Shown: positions 33,100-38,818, numbered from the stretch's first letter. The stretch: 44,459 bases of DNA from Arthrobacter sp. UM1 (GCF_020483305.1 NZ_JACWAB010000011.1:1-44459); one strand, 5' to 3'. Program-made: numbers and translations. Notes: generated by a model from the sequence alone, not told the origin.

Positions 33100-33479
33100 G
33101 GCAGGGCCGGAATCGGTGCGTCTTTCTCGGACATGATGGCAGCGATGAGCTTGTCCGCGGTGGAGACCTCTGCCGCGACGACCTCGGGCAGCTGGGCAAG
33201 CACGTCGTTCATCGCTTTGATGAGCATCGCGCGACCTGAGGGCTTGCCCTCCCCCATCGAGCGGTCGATGTCTCCCGCTGCCTGGATCGCGAGGACCGCT
33301 TGAGCCTCGTGCATCGGGGTCAGAAGGCCTTCCTTCTGCATCGCCCGAACCGTCCGGCGAGTCGCGCGCTCCAATTCGCCCATTTCCGGCTTCGGCGGGG
33401 CGAGTCCAGGAAGATACCCGTTGTTTTCGGCGTCATCCTGCACGATTTCGCCGGTCTGGAAGTTGACGATTCGGGCCAT
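33096..33479 (-). CDS. Putative terminase small subunit
   Basis: A 127-residue protein directly before the large terminase with a 4-bp overlap, the expected place for the DNA-recognition subunit. It is helical (ELERATRRTVRAMQKEGL, MHEAQAVLAIQAAGDIDRSM, ADKLIAAIMSE) and resembles small actinophage terminase subunits. The assignment rests on position and size. ATG at 33479 follows GAGG. Confidence 0.72.
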   Translation of the reverse strand: MARIVNFQTGEIVQDDAENNGYLPGLAPPKPEMGELERATRRTVRAMQKEGLLTPMHEAQAVLAIQAAGDIDRSMGEGKPSGRAMLIKAMNDVLAQLPEVVAAEVSTADKLIAAIMSEKDAPIPALP

Positions 33480-33562
33480 TTTCAGCCTCTTTCTCTAGTG
33501 CGTTTTTTCTGTGCGCCCAGGGGAGGGAGAAACACGGGGCGCGGGGTGTTCCGAGGGGTGGC

Positions 33563-33844
33563 TCACCAGAAGAATGAGCCGTTGCTGATGGTGCCGACGC
33601 TCGTGGTCGGCGAGCGGCCGGCGTCGGCGTAGTTGCAGGTGGAGTGAGCCAGTCCGAGGTTCGCGAGGTCGTGCGATCCGCCGTCTCGTCGTTTCGTCTT
33701 GTGCTCGATGGTCGCGGCCTTCGCGCTCTTGATCGGTGTTCTGCAGATGCAGCATGTGAGTCCGTCGCGCGCGAGCAGCATGGTCTTGATGGCTTGGCGT
33801 CGTCTGTATGGGACGCGGGCCCAGCTATTCTGCGGGCGAGCCAT
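33563..33844 (-). CDS. HNH endonuclease
   Basis: A 93-residue HNH nuclease: zinc cysteines CCIC (31-34), then the ATIEHKTKRRDGGSHDLANLGLAHSTCN segment (residues 44-71) with the catalytic EH and later H and C/N. Phage HNH proteins beside the terminase help in cutting cos ends. ATG has GGAG seven bases before it. It overlaps the upstream HTH gene by 20 bases. Confidence 0.87.
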   Translation of the reverse strand: MARPQNSWARVPYRRRQAIKTMLLARDGLTCCICRTPIKSAKAATIEHKTKRRDGGSHDLANLGLAHSTCNYADAGRSPTTSVGTISNGSFFW

Positions 33845-34046
33845 GGCGGTTCTCCTCGAGCCAGGCGTAGAGGTCGCGTGGCAGGTAGCGGACGCGCCGG
33901 CCGAGCTTGACGTACTCGGGGCCGGTGCCGGTGACCCGCATGCGCTTGACCTCGTCGGGGGTGATGGCGAGGAAGGCGGCTAGGTCATCGGTGGTGAGCA
34001 TCCGCGGTGGCAGCGGGTTGCGCTGCGGTCCCGGCGCAGTTGTCAT
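33825..34046 (-). CDS. Excisionase/AlpA-like helix-turn-helix protein
   Basis: A 73-residue HTH_17 (MerR-like) protein: LTTDDLAAFLAITPDEVKRM as the winged HTH and YVKLGRRVRYLPRDLYAWLEEN, which closely resembles phage excisionases and AlpA-type regulators. It starts in a TAATG overlap with the previous gene; M16 is a possible later start. It is a better candidate for Xis than the switch-region gene at 36545, but both are HTH_17-like. Confidence 0.8.
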   Translation of the reverse strand: MTTAPGPQRNPLPPRMLTTDDLAAFLAITPDEVKRMRVTGTGPEYVKLGRRVRYLPRDLYAWLEENRHGSPAE

Positions 34047-34234
34047 TAGGCGGCCTCTCTTTCGGTCTCGGGGGCGTGGTCGTGGACCATGAAGCGCTGC
34101 AGGGTGTTGACGGTCTGCTCGAGCGCGGCGATGGCAGCGCGCGTGGTCTCCACGGCCTGCTGGGCCAGGTGGAGCTCCGCGCTGGCCTCGGCCCAGGCGT
34201 TCCAGAGCTCGGCTTCGGTGATGTGCTTGCTCAT
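34046..34234 (-). CDS. Small helical early protein
   Basis: A 62-residue, mostly coiled-coil protein (WAEASAELHLAQQAVETTRA, ALEQTVNTLQRFM). ATG at 34234 follows GGAG and overlaps the preceding stop (ATGA). Function unknown. It belongs to a chain of overlapping early genes. Confidence 0.7.
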   Translation of the reverse strand: MSKHITEAELWNAWAEASAELHLAQQAVETTRAAIAALEQTVNTLQRFMVHDHAPETEREAA

Positions 34235-34389
34235 CGGCAGCGCTCCTCGATGAGGCTCCAGGCTTCCTTGAGCCGGTCGATGCTGAGCATCGCCTCGTGG
34301 TGGCTCGTCGCGAGGCCTACCGGCATGCACCCGTGGCGGATGTTCCAGAGGCAGGTCTGCGGATCTCGGCGGACGTGGAAGCGGGTCAC
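34231..34389 (-). CDS. Small early ORF (52 aa)
   Basis: A short protein (TRFHVRRDPQTCLWNIRHG at the start) that is supported by its context: its GTG makes a GTGA overlap with the upstream zinc-protein stop, its TGA makes an ATGA overlap with the next start, and CGAGG is just upstream of the GTG. It has no recognisable domain. The double 4-bp coupling and the lack of any other way to fill the 152-base gap make it a likely real gene. Confidence 0.65.
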   Translation of the reverse strand: MTRFHVRRDPQTCLWNIRHGCMPVGLATSHHEAMLSIDRLKEAWSLIEERCR

Positions 34390-34688
34390 CAGGTGCCTCG
34401 CTTCGCGCTTCGGCAGCGGGGGCAGGTGAAGGTCTTCTCGCCGGCGAACAATCGCGGCCGGGCGTCCCCGCAGCCTACGCAGTTGATGTGGTGGTAGTCG
34501 TAGCCGCGGCGAGTGCAGAGGCGGCAGAACTTGGTCCGGCCGTAGGGCGGGTTCTTGGCGCAGTGCCAGCAGACTCGGGGCACGGCGGTGTAGACCGGCA
34601 GCGCCCTAGCTTTGGGTGTCGGCGGCTTTGCCTTGAGTGCCCTCTCCCCCGGGGTGACGAGTCGGAGGGGCGTTCGGCTGCGTCCCAT
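34386..34688 (-). CDS. Zinc-ribbon protein with four CxxC pairs
   Basis: A 100-residue basic protein with CWHC (43-46), CRLC (57-60), CVGC (70-73) and CPRC (90-93): enough for two zinc ribbons. The basic N-terminal tail (SRTPLRLVTPGERALKAK) suggests nucleic-acid binding. ATG has AAAGGAG seven bases before it. It may be a transcription or replication helper of the phage; nothing more specific can be said. Confidence 0.8.
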   Translation of the reverse strand: MGRSRTPLRLVTPGERALKAKPPTPKARALPVYTAVPRVCWHCAKNPPYGRTKFCRLCTRRGYDYHHINCVGCGDARPRLFAGEKTFTCPRCRSAKRGTW

Positions 34689-35050
34689 GATCGTGCTCCT
34701 TTCGTGTGTATACAGACGGATCCGCTGCGCGGCTGTGGAGGCCCTGCGGGCCCGCTCCCGGCGGCTCCCTCCTCCATGGTTTTCCCCGAATCTGTGCGCC
34801 ATCTTCGAGCAGGCCAGCACCTCTAGCCCGCTGTCATCGAGACAGCAGGCGTGTGCTGCACGGCGGGCAGGTGATCGGCCTGCGTCCGTCGCGGCTGGGT
34901 TCGGAGTCCCTGGCACTCCCACTATCGATTTGGCTGCAGGGCCGTCCATCGGTTTCGGCGTGAGGACGTGAAGAGGAGCCGCCGAGCGCTGCAGAGCCGC
35001 CTTCCGCTGGCGTGCGGTGGCGGGCGCTCTGAGAGGTGTCGAGGGGTCGG
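34689..35050. other. Gap of 362 bases in the early region without a convincing gene
   Basis: Open frames on both strands here are Arg/Ser/Pro-rich and lack ribosome binding sites. The region contains a palindromic TGTATACA (34706-34713) that could form part of a promoter -10 region 18 bases upstream of the zinc-protein gene. It is the largest non-coding stretch inside the prophage and is a place to look for an origin, promoter or packaging site. Confidence 0.5.
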
Positions 35051-35350
35051 CTATCGCCTCCCCGGGGCTGTGAAGGCGTGCAGCTCGCGGCGCCGGTCGC
35101 GCTCGATGCGGGCGTGCCGCTCGGCGAGGTAGGCGTTCAGGGACGCGGTGTCGGCGCGGCGCCGGGCTTCGCGGTGAGCGGCTAGGCGCTCGGCAGCGGC
35201 CCGGCGTTCAGGGTTGCAGCAGGGGGCGCAGAGGCCCCGCTGCTCACCTTCCGGGACGGCGAATACTCCGCGCGGGCGACATTGGCCCGCGGGGACGTAC
35301 TTCTTCCCGCAGGCGGCGCACTTGGGCAGGTAGACGGTCTTACGTGTCAT
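35051..35350 (-). CDS. Small zinc-binding/basic helical early protein
   Basis: A 99-residue protein. CAACGKKY near the N terminus and CAPCC (about 41-45) form a zinc-ribbon-like pair, followed by a long Ala/Arg helix (RRAAAERLAAHREARRRADT, LAERHARIERDRRREL). ATG at 35350 overlaps the preceding small membrane gene by 11 bases. Likely nucleic-acid binding; the function is unknown. Confidence 0.7.
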   Translation of the reverse strand: MTRKTVYLPKCAACGKKYVPAGQCRPRGVFAVPEGEQRGLCAPCCNPERRAAAERLAAHREARRRADTASLNAYLAERHARIERDRRRELHAFTAPGRR

Positions 35351-35447
35351 TGGCGATCCGTTCGCGGATGACGTCGATGAGGACAACGGAGAGGGGGCCG
35401 CCGAGGCCCAGGCCGAGGATGAAGTACCAGCCTTCGAGGCCGCTCAT
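35340..35447 (-). CDS. Small single-pass membrane protein (35 aa)
   Basis: A 35-residue protein, MSGLEGWYFILGLGLGGPLS then VVLIDVIRER..., with one clear hydrophobic segment (about 7-26). The evidence for a real gene is GGAGG seven bases before the ATG and an ATGA overlap with the upstream gene's stop. It is too short for ordinary gene finders. The role is unknown; small early phage membrane proteins often act in exclusion or lysis timing. Confidence 0.7.
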   Translation of the reverse strand: MSGLEGWYFILGLGLGGPLSVVLIDVIRERIANDT

Positions 35448-35752
35448 GGCGTGACCTCCTCGTCGCCCCAGAGGTAGACCTCGAGCCACGTCTTCTCGAA
35501 GGCGGCCAGGCATGGCCTCGGGTGGCGCTGCCAGTGCTCGAGAAGCTCCTCGGAGGCGTAGCGCTTGGCATGCTCCAAGGGCCCGTTGAACAGCTCGAGC
35601 GGATGGACACCGCGCTGCTTGGCTGCCTTGTTGAGCAGGAAGCCGTTGCAGTCCGTCTCGGCGCGGAAGTACGCGATGCGGAGGTCACGGTCAAAGTCCC
35701 TGCGCATCCTCTGCCAGAGTTTGCCGGCGTAGTCGTAGATCGCGCTGCTCAC
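35444..35752 (-). CDS. Early protein of unknown function
   Basis: A 102-residue, mostly helical protein with aromatic residues (IYDYAGKLWQRMRRDF, LELFNGPLEHAKRYASEELL, TWLEVYLWGDEE). GTG at 35752 has AGGAGGA eight bases upstream, so the longer frames starting up to 35929 are not needed. It overlaps the upstream stop by four bases (GTGA) and the downstream start (ATGA). No domain was recognised. Confidence 0.75.
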   Translation of the reverse strand: MSSAIYDYAGKLWQRMRRDFDRDLRIAYFRAETDCNGFLLNKAAKQRGVHPLELFNGPLEHAKRYASEELLEHWQRHPRPCLAAFEKTWLEVYLWGDEEVTP

Positions 35753-36300
35753 GACGCTGGCTCCTCCTGTACCTTTGAGGCAACCAACCGATTGTTCTGG
35801 CAACAACAAGTACAGGAGGAAGAATGGAAGGCACCCTTCACCTTGCCGGGAAAGAGTTCCCGATAGACCTCGAGAAGTGCAGCGCCTATGACTTTTTGAC
35901 TCGCGTGGGCTCTGCATCCACCGGGGCACAACTCGGCGCCGTGGTACTCCCGCTGAAGGGCGGAGACTGGCTCAACACCCGACTCAACCCCAGCATTCCG
36001 TACGCGATCACCCTTGACCACGAAGCGCTCGTGGCCTTTAAGAACGCGGAAGAGCTCGGCCCGCTCCAAGCGTGCAGCGACTCGTCCGCGGCTTACTCCG
36101 AAACCGATCAGCCGCTCCGGCGAGTAGACCAATAGGTCAATGTCGCCCTGATTGCCGCGGACCTTGCTGGCGTCGTCGCCGAAGAGTTCTTCGAGGCGGT
36201 CGACGGCGAAGCCCCAGCGGTAGACGTCCTCAGCGTCCTGCAACGTCCGTGGCTTCGGGGTGTAAGCGTGCCGGCGGGGGCCGTTCAGGGTGTTGCTCAT
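35749..36300 (-). CDS. Early protein; its 3' half is antisense to another likely gene
   Basis: A 183-residue frame. The first 75 residues (e.g. PRTLQDAEDVYRWGFAVDRL) look like a real protein, with over 80% G/C at third positions. From about 36090 downward the frame becomes Cys/Ser-rich, third-position GC drops to roughly 64%, and the opposite strand looks more coding. The ATG overlaps the switch-gene stop (ATGA) and the TGA overlaps the next start (GTGA), so the whole frame is probably translated. No function recognised. It may be a truncated gene extended across an insertion. Confidence 0.5.
   Translation of the reverse strand: MSNTLNGPRRHAYTPKPRTLQDAEDVYRWGFAVDRLEELFGDDASKVRGNQGDIDLLVYSPERLIGFGVSRGRVAARLERAELFRVLKGHERFVVKGDRVRNAGVESGVEPVSALQREYHGAELCPGGCRAHASQKVIGAALLEVYRELFPGKVKGAFHSSSCTCCCQNNRLVASKVQEEPAS
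35824..36135 (+). CDS. Convergent small gene embedded in the early operon
   Basis: A 103-residue protein starting MEGTLHLAGKEFPIDLEKCS, with globular-looking sequence up to about residue 80. ATG has AGGAGGA at 35814-35820. Third-position GC is about 74% against about 64% in the opposing frame, with low second-position GC, as for real genes. It runs against the operon and collides with the gene at 36300. No promoter is evident. Function unknown; the last 15-20 residues look like read-through of the opposite gene. Confidence 0.5.
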   Translation: MEGTLHLAGKEFPIDLEKCSAYDFLTRVGSASTGAQLGAVVLPLKGGDWLNTRLNPSIPYAITLDHEALVAFKNAEELGPLQACSDSSAAYSETDQPLRRVDQ

Positions 36301-36545
36301 CGCGCCGCCACCTTCGGCAACCTGCTGCCGAGAGCCGCAGCGCGAACTTGTGCGAGCTCCTGCACCTCGGCACGAGAGAAGAAGAAGGCCCCGCGAGCAC
36401 CCGGGCTCTTCAGCTGCGGCGACAGCTCCCCGCGTCGCACGACCTGATGAACGGCGCTGACAGTGAGGCCTAGCAGCCGCGCAGCCTCCCGGGTCGTGAG
36501 CACCTCGGGACTATCCACAAAATTGGGAATCTTCACAACGCTCAT
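36297..36545 (-). CDS. Cro/excisionase-like HTH regulator, first gene of the early operon
   Basis: An 82-residue HTH_17 (MerR-like) protein: VLTTREAARLLGLTVSAVHQVV as the HTH and GAFFFSRAEVQELAQVRAA as the wing/helix. It is divergent from the repressor, the position of Cro in integration-dependent switches. ATG at 36545 is preferred because the promoter -10 box ends seven bases before it, which implies a leaderless transcript; the frame from 36587 would start inside the promoter. It could also be the recombination directionality factor. Confidence 0.78.
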   Translation of the reverse strand: MSVVKIPNFVDSPEVLTTREAARLLGLTVSAVHQVVRRGELSPQLKSPGARGAFFFSRAEVQELAQVRAAALGSRLPKVAAR

Positions 36546-36552
36546 GGGAAGC

Positions 36553-36581
36553 AGAGTAGAGCATCGCCCAAGATTGTGCAA
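36553..36581 (-). promoter_or_regulatory. Early promoter (leftward), leaderless
   Basis: On the minus strand the -35 box is TTGCAC (36581-36576), the spacer is 17 bases and the -10 box is TACTCT (36558-36553). The ATG of the HTH gene is seven bases beyond. The -35 box overlaps the operator at 36569-36578. Confidence 0.7.
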
Positions 36582-36591
36582 CTGCACAACC

Positions 36592-36620
36592 TTGACGACC
36601 AGCCCTAGAACCGGCTACAT
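36592..36620 (+). promoter_or_regulatory. Repressor promoter (rightward)
   Basis: The -35 box is TTGACG (36592-36597), the spacer is 17 bases and the -10 box is CTACAT (36615-36620); the predicted start is near 36627. The -35 box overlaps the operator at 36585-36594 and another operator lies just after the start, so autoregulation is likely. Confidence 0.65.
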
Positions 36621-36653
36621 GCAAACGTTCACAAAGTTGGTAACGTTAGAAGT

Positions 36654-36962
36654 ATGAGCATCGAAGCAGTGGGAATCATCCCTACATGGTCCATTGGGGA
36701 CCGCCTCCGCAAGGCGCGCGAACTGGCCGGCTTCGACCAGGGGCAGCTGGCGAACGCCTTGGACATCTCACGGAACACTGTGAGCAACTACGAGAAGGGG
36801 AACGTGGAGCCCCGGAAGATCGTGTTGAAAGCTTGGAGCTTCACCACGGGCGTCAGCCTCACGTGGCTTGAAACAGGTGTGGCTCCCTCCCCGAACGGGG
36901 AGGGAGCCACTAATCTGAGCCCCCTGCCGGGATCGATCCGGCGACCTTATCATTACGAGTGA
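36654..36962 (+). CDS. Immunity repressor, integrated (truncated) form
   Basis: A 102-residue protein with an HTH_3/XRE domain (about 13-65: IGDRLRKARELAGFDQGQLA, LDISRNTVSNYEKG). Residues from about 88 are encoded by the attachment core. The stop TGA takes its T from the core (36960) and GA from host tRNA sequence, so it exists only after integration. In the excised circle the frame continues for nine codons (LPVALALVA) and the protein is 111 residues with an ssrA-like tail. The length of 102 matches the stable prophage form of BPs-type repressors (about 103). In the circle it is followed by int. It lies opposite the early operon at a CACAANNTTG-rich control region. Confidence 0.85.
   Translation: MSIEAVGIIPTWSIGDRLRKARELAGFDQGQLANALDISRNTVSNYEKGNVEPRKIVLKAWSFTTGVSLTWLETGVAPSPNGEGATNLSPLPGSIRRPYHYE
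36881..36908. terminator. Hairpin inside rep that can end tRNA-Thr transcription after integration
   Basis: A perfect 12-bp stem GGCTCCCTCCCC / GGGGAGGGAGCC with a GAAC loop, six bases before the core. It codes for residues 76-85 of the repressor. Read on the minus strand it lies directly after the tRNA 3' end, mirroring the host hairpin at 18181-18210. Confidence 0.65.
36915..36960. repeat. attR core, 46 bp
   Basis: Identical to 18213-18258. It supplies the 3' part of the functional tRNA-Thr and the last codons of the integrated repressor. Predicted attB/attP core on excision. Confidence 0.95.
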
Positions 36963-36990
36963 TACGCTCTACCATCTGAGCTAAGGAGGC
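36918..36990 (-). tRNA. tRNA-Thr (anticodon CGU)
   Basis: A 73-base cloverleaf: acceptor GCCTCCT/AGGGGGC with one G-U pair, D-arm AGCTCAGATGGTAGAGC, anticodon stem TATCA/TGATA with loop CTCGTAA (CGT at 36957-36955), T-arm CCGGATCGATCCCGG. CCA is not encoded. It decodes ACG. Its 3' part is now phage-derived, so the gene stays functional after integration. Confidence 0.95.
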
Positions 36991-37166
36991 ACGTTGTTCT
37001 TGCGAACAACAGCCACCACTCTACCGGACCGCGATCACGGCCGCAAACTCAGGGCGAGGGCGGGGAGCCGGGACTCGAGCTCTCCCGACGTCGGCCCCAG
37101 CGCCGGCCCCAGCACCGGCCCCGGGGACGGCCCGAGCCCCGCGAGAAGGCTCCTCCCGAGAGGGTC

Positions 37167-38009
37167 TTACTCGAAGTCCGCCTCAGCCGGGTTCGGGCCC
37201 ATGCGGCCGTCCTCGCCCTTGTCCAGCCCGTTGATCGCCTCGACGTCCTCCTGCGTCAGCGTCACGTTGACGGACTCGAGGTTCTCCGTGATGCGGGACG
37301 GCGTCACGGACTTCGGGATGACCACATTGCCGAGCGCGAGGTGCCACGCGAGGATGACCTGCGCCGGGGTGGCGCCCAGACGGTCCGCGATCTTGACGAT
37401 GACCGGGTCCTCGAGGACCTCCTTGCCCTGGCCCAGCGGGGACCAGGACTCGTGGAGCATGCCGAAGTCCTTCTCGAACTCCCGCAGCGCAGCCTGGTTG
37501 AAGTACGGGTGGGTCTCCACCTGGTTGATGACCGGCGCCACGCCCGTGAGGTCCGTGATCTCGCGGATGGCGTCCGGCGTGAAGTTGGAGACGCCGATGG
37601 ACTTGACGAGACCGCGCTTCTGCAGCTCGACGAACGCCTTCCAGGTGTCCACGTACTTGCCCTGCTTCGGCTGGAGCCAGTGGATGAGGTAGAGGTCCAC
37701 GTACTCGAGCCCCAGACGCTCGAGGGAGGCCTCGAGGGCCTTGATCGTGGACTCGTAGCCCTGGTCCGCGTTCCAGAGCTTCGTGGTGACGAAGAGCTCC
37801 TCGCGCTTCAGCCCGGACTTCGCAATGGCCCGGCCCACGCCGGCCTCGTTCTCGTAGACCTTGGCGGTGTCGATGTGGCGGTATCCGGCCTTGAGCGCCT
37901 CGAGGACTGCCGTCTCCGCCTCGCTGTCCTCGACCTGCCACACGCCGAAGCCGAGCTGCGGGATCGTGCGGCCGTCGTTCATCTTCAGGTTCTCAACTGT
38001 GTTGGTCAT
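37167..38009 (-). CDS. Aldo/keto reductase
   Basis: A 280-residue NADPH-dependent reductase of the AKR family (2,5-diketo-D-gluconate reductase-like). Catalytic tetrad D47, Y52, K77 and H110 (HIDTAKVYENE, TTKLWN, LIHWL); signature SIGVSNFTPDAI, QVETHPYF and VIPKSV for cofactor binding. Full length. ATG at 38009; upstream ATGs would add an unconserved leader. It follows the tRNA by 176 bases of GC-rich spacer with a 12-base repeat (CGGCCCCAGC-type) and no gene. The substrate is unknown. Confidence 0.93.
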   Translation of the reverse strand: MTNTVENLKMNDGRTIPQLGFGVWQVEDSEAETAVLEALKAGYRHIDTAKVYENEAGVGRAIAKSGLKREELFVTTKLWNADQGYESTIKALEASLERLGLEYVDLYLIHWLQPKQGKYVDTWKAFVELQKRGLVKSIGVSNFTPDAIREITDLTGVAPVINQVETHPYFNQAALREFEKDFGMLHESWSPLGQGKEVLEDPVIVKIADRLGATPAQVILAWHLALGNVVIPKSVTPSRITENLESVNVTLTQEDVEAINGLDKGEDGRMGPNPAEADFE

Positions 38010-38150
38010 ACCGTCAGTCAACACCCCGCCACGCCGATGCGCCAGGCCTCCCGCGGGTGTTCGCGGGTGCCGAACGGCGGAATATCGGGCCGGCCCGCGC
38101 ACTCCTTGGAGAAACAGTCCTCGGAGAAGCCGCCCCCGGGAGGCGAAGCC

Positions 38151-38603
38151 CTAAGAGAAGTCGGCGGACTCCTCCGCGGCGGCGATCTCCTCGAGAACGG
38201 CCTCGGCCCGGCGGCGCACATTCTCCACGTTCGCGGAGGCGATGCCCCAGCGGTCGAAGTCCAGGCAGCTCATCGCGGCGGCCTCCGCCGTCGTCGCCAG
38301 CGCGTTGCCCGCGCGCGAGAGGCGACGGTGCACGGCGATGGCGGCTCCCCCGGGGACGTCGAGCCCCTCGCTGGGGAAGCGGCGCTGAGCCGCGGTGCAG
38401 AGGGCTCGGACGCGCGGCAGCCCGCCGGCGAGGGCGTTCGCGACGACGACGAGCTCGTCGTACAGCTCCCCCTCCGCCATCTCGAGGACCTGGTGGTAGC
38501 GGTCCAGCCCGCGCACATAGCGGTCATGGGTGCGGCGCCAGATGCCCTTGCCGAGCTCGGCCTCGTCCCGGCGCTTGGCCCGCACGGTCCCGAAGAGCGC
38601 CAT
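38151..38603 (-). CDS. Conserved actinobacterial protein of unknown function
   Basis: A 150-residue helical protein (RYVRGLDRYHQVLEMAEGELYDELV, AAIAVHRRLSRAGNALATTAEAAAM). It begins one base into the YbdD stop (TGATG), so it seems to be translated with ybdD and cstA. No domain was recognised. An N-terminal extension to 38690 would overlap ybdD and is not preferred. Confidence 0.78.
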   Translation of the reverse strand: MALFGTVRAKRRDEAELGKGIWRRTHDRYVRGLDRYHQVLEMAEGELYDELVVVANALAGGLPRVRALCTAAQRRFPSEGLDVPGGAAIAVHRRLSRAGNALATTAEAAAMSCLDFDRWGIASANVENVRRRAEAVLEEIAAAEESADFS

Positions 38604-38818
38604 CAGCAGCACCGCCCCTGCGGCTCGCGGTCCAGGCGGTCCGTCTTCTCGCGCCAGAACTCCCGCTCGGAGAGCACGGGCTCGCAGCACTCCCCCGCGG
38701 CGGCGCGGCGCTCGTGGTGGGCCAGGTACTTCTCATAGGCGTCCGCGCCCACGACTCCCCGCAGGTATCTGCGGCCGGCGTCGAGGGCGCCGAGGACGCG
38801 GCGGGCGATGTCAGCCAT
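38603..38818 (-). CDS. YbdD/YjiX family protein
   Basis: A 71-residue protein with the family pattern ADIARRVLGALDAGRRYLRGVVGADAYEKYL and HERRAAAG...FWREKTDRLD. Family members (DUF466) accompany CstA-like peptide/pyruvate transporters in many bacteria and may modulate them. It overlaps the cstA stop by eight bases. Confidence 0.85.
   Translation of the reverse strand: MADIARRVLGALDAGRRYLRGVVGADAYEKYLAHHERRAAAGECCEPVLSEREFWREKTDRLDREPQGRCC

Larger units (their letters stand above)
36516..36639. promoter_or_regulatory. Four operator-like sites CACAANNTTG in the switch region
   Basis: CACAAAATTG at 36516-36525 (plus), CACAATCTTG at 36569-36578 (minus), CACAACCTTG at 36585-36594 (plus) and CACAAAGTTG at 36630-36639 (plus). 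The middle two form a perfect 26-bp inverted repeat (36569-36594, allowing a two-base centre), and the last lies in a partly symmetric AACGTT-flanked site (36624-36647). They overlap both -35 boxes and lie just downstream of both predicted transcription starts, the layout of repressor and Cro operators. Confidence 0.75.
18213..36960. mobile_element. Small complete-looking temperate siphovirus prophage
   Basis: The element is bounded by a perfect 46-bp direct repeat (18213-18258 and 36915-36960) derived from the 3' half of tRNA-Thr. The excised circle would be 18,702 bp. It holds a tyrosine integrase, endolysin, holin, tail proteins, tape measure, tail tube, connectors, protease-capsid, portal, both terminase subunits, HNH, early genes and repressor. 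No DNA polymerase, helicase, primase or recombinase other than int is seen. The late genes run leftward in one nearly gapless block. From memory, known very small actinobacterial siphoviruses (about 14-18 kb genomes infecting Arthrobacter, Rhodococcus and Microbacterium) are the likely relatives. Confidence 0.93.

Noticed and set aside
34386-34949. Longer version of the zinc-ribbon gene starting at 34949
   Set aside because: AAAGGAG before ATG 34688 and the loss of protein-like sequence upstream favour the short form.
35444-35929. Longer version of the early gene ending at 35444
   Set aside because: The good ribosome binding site and GTGA overlap support GTG at 35752; the upstream part is a shadow of the plus-strand gene.
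18213-36960. Interpretation as a phage satellite or defective remnant
   Set aside because: Capsid, portal, both terminase subunits, full tail set, lysis genes, int and repressor are all present and open.
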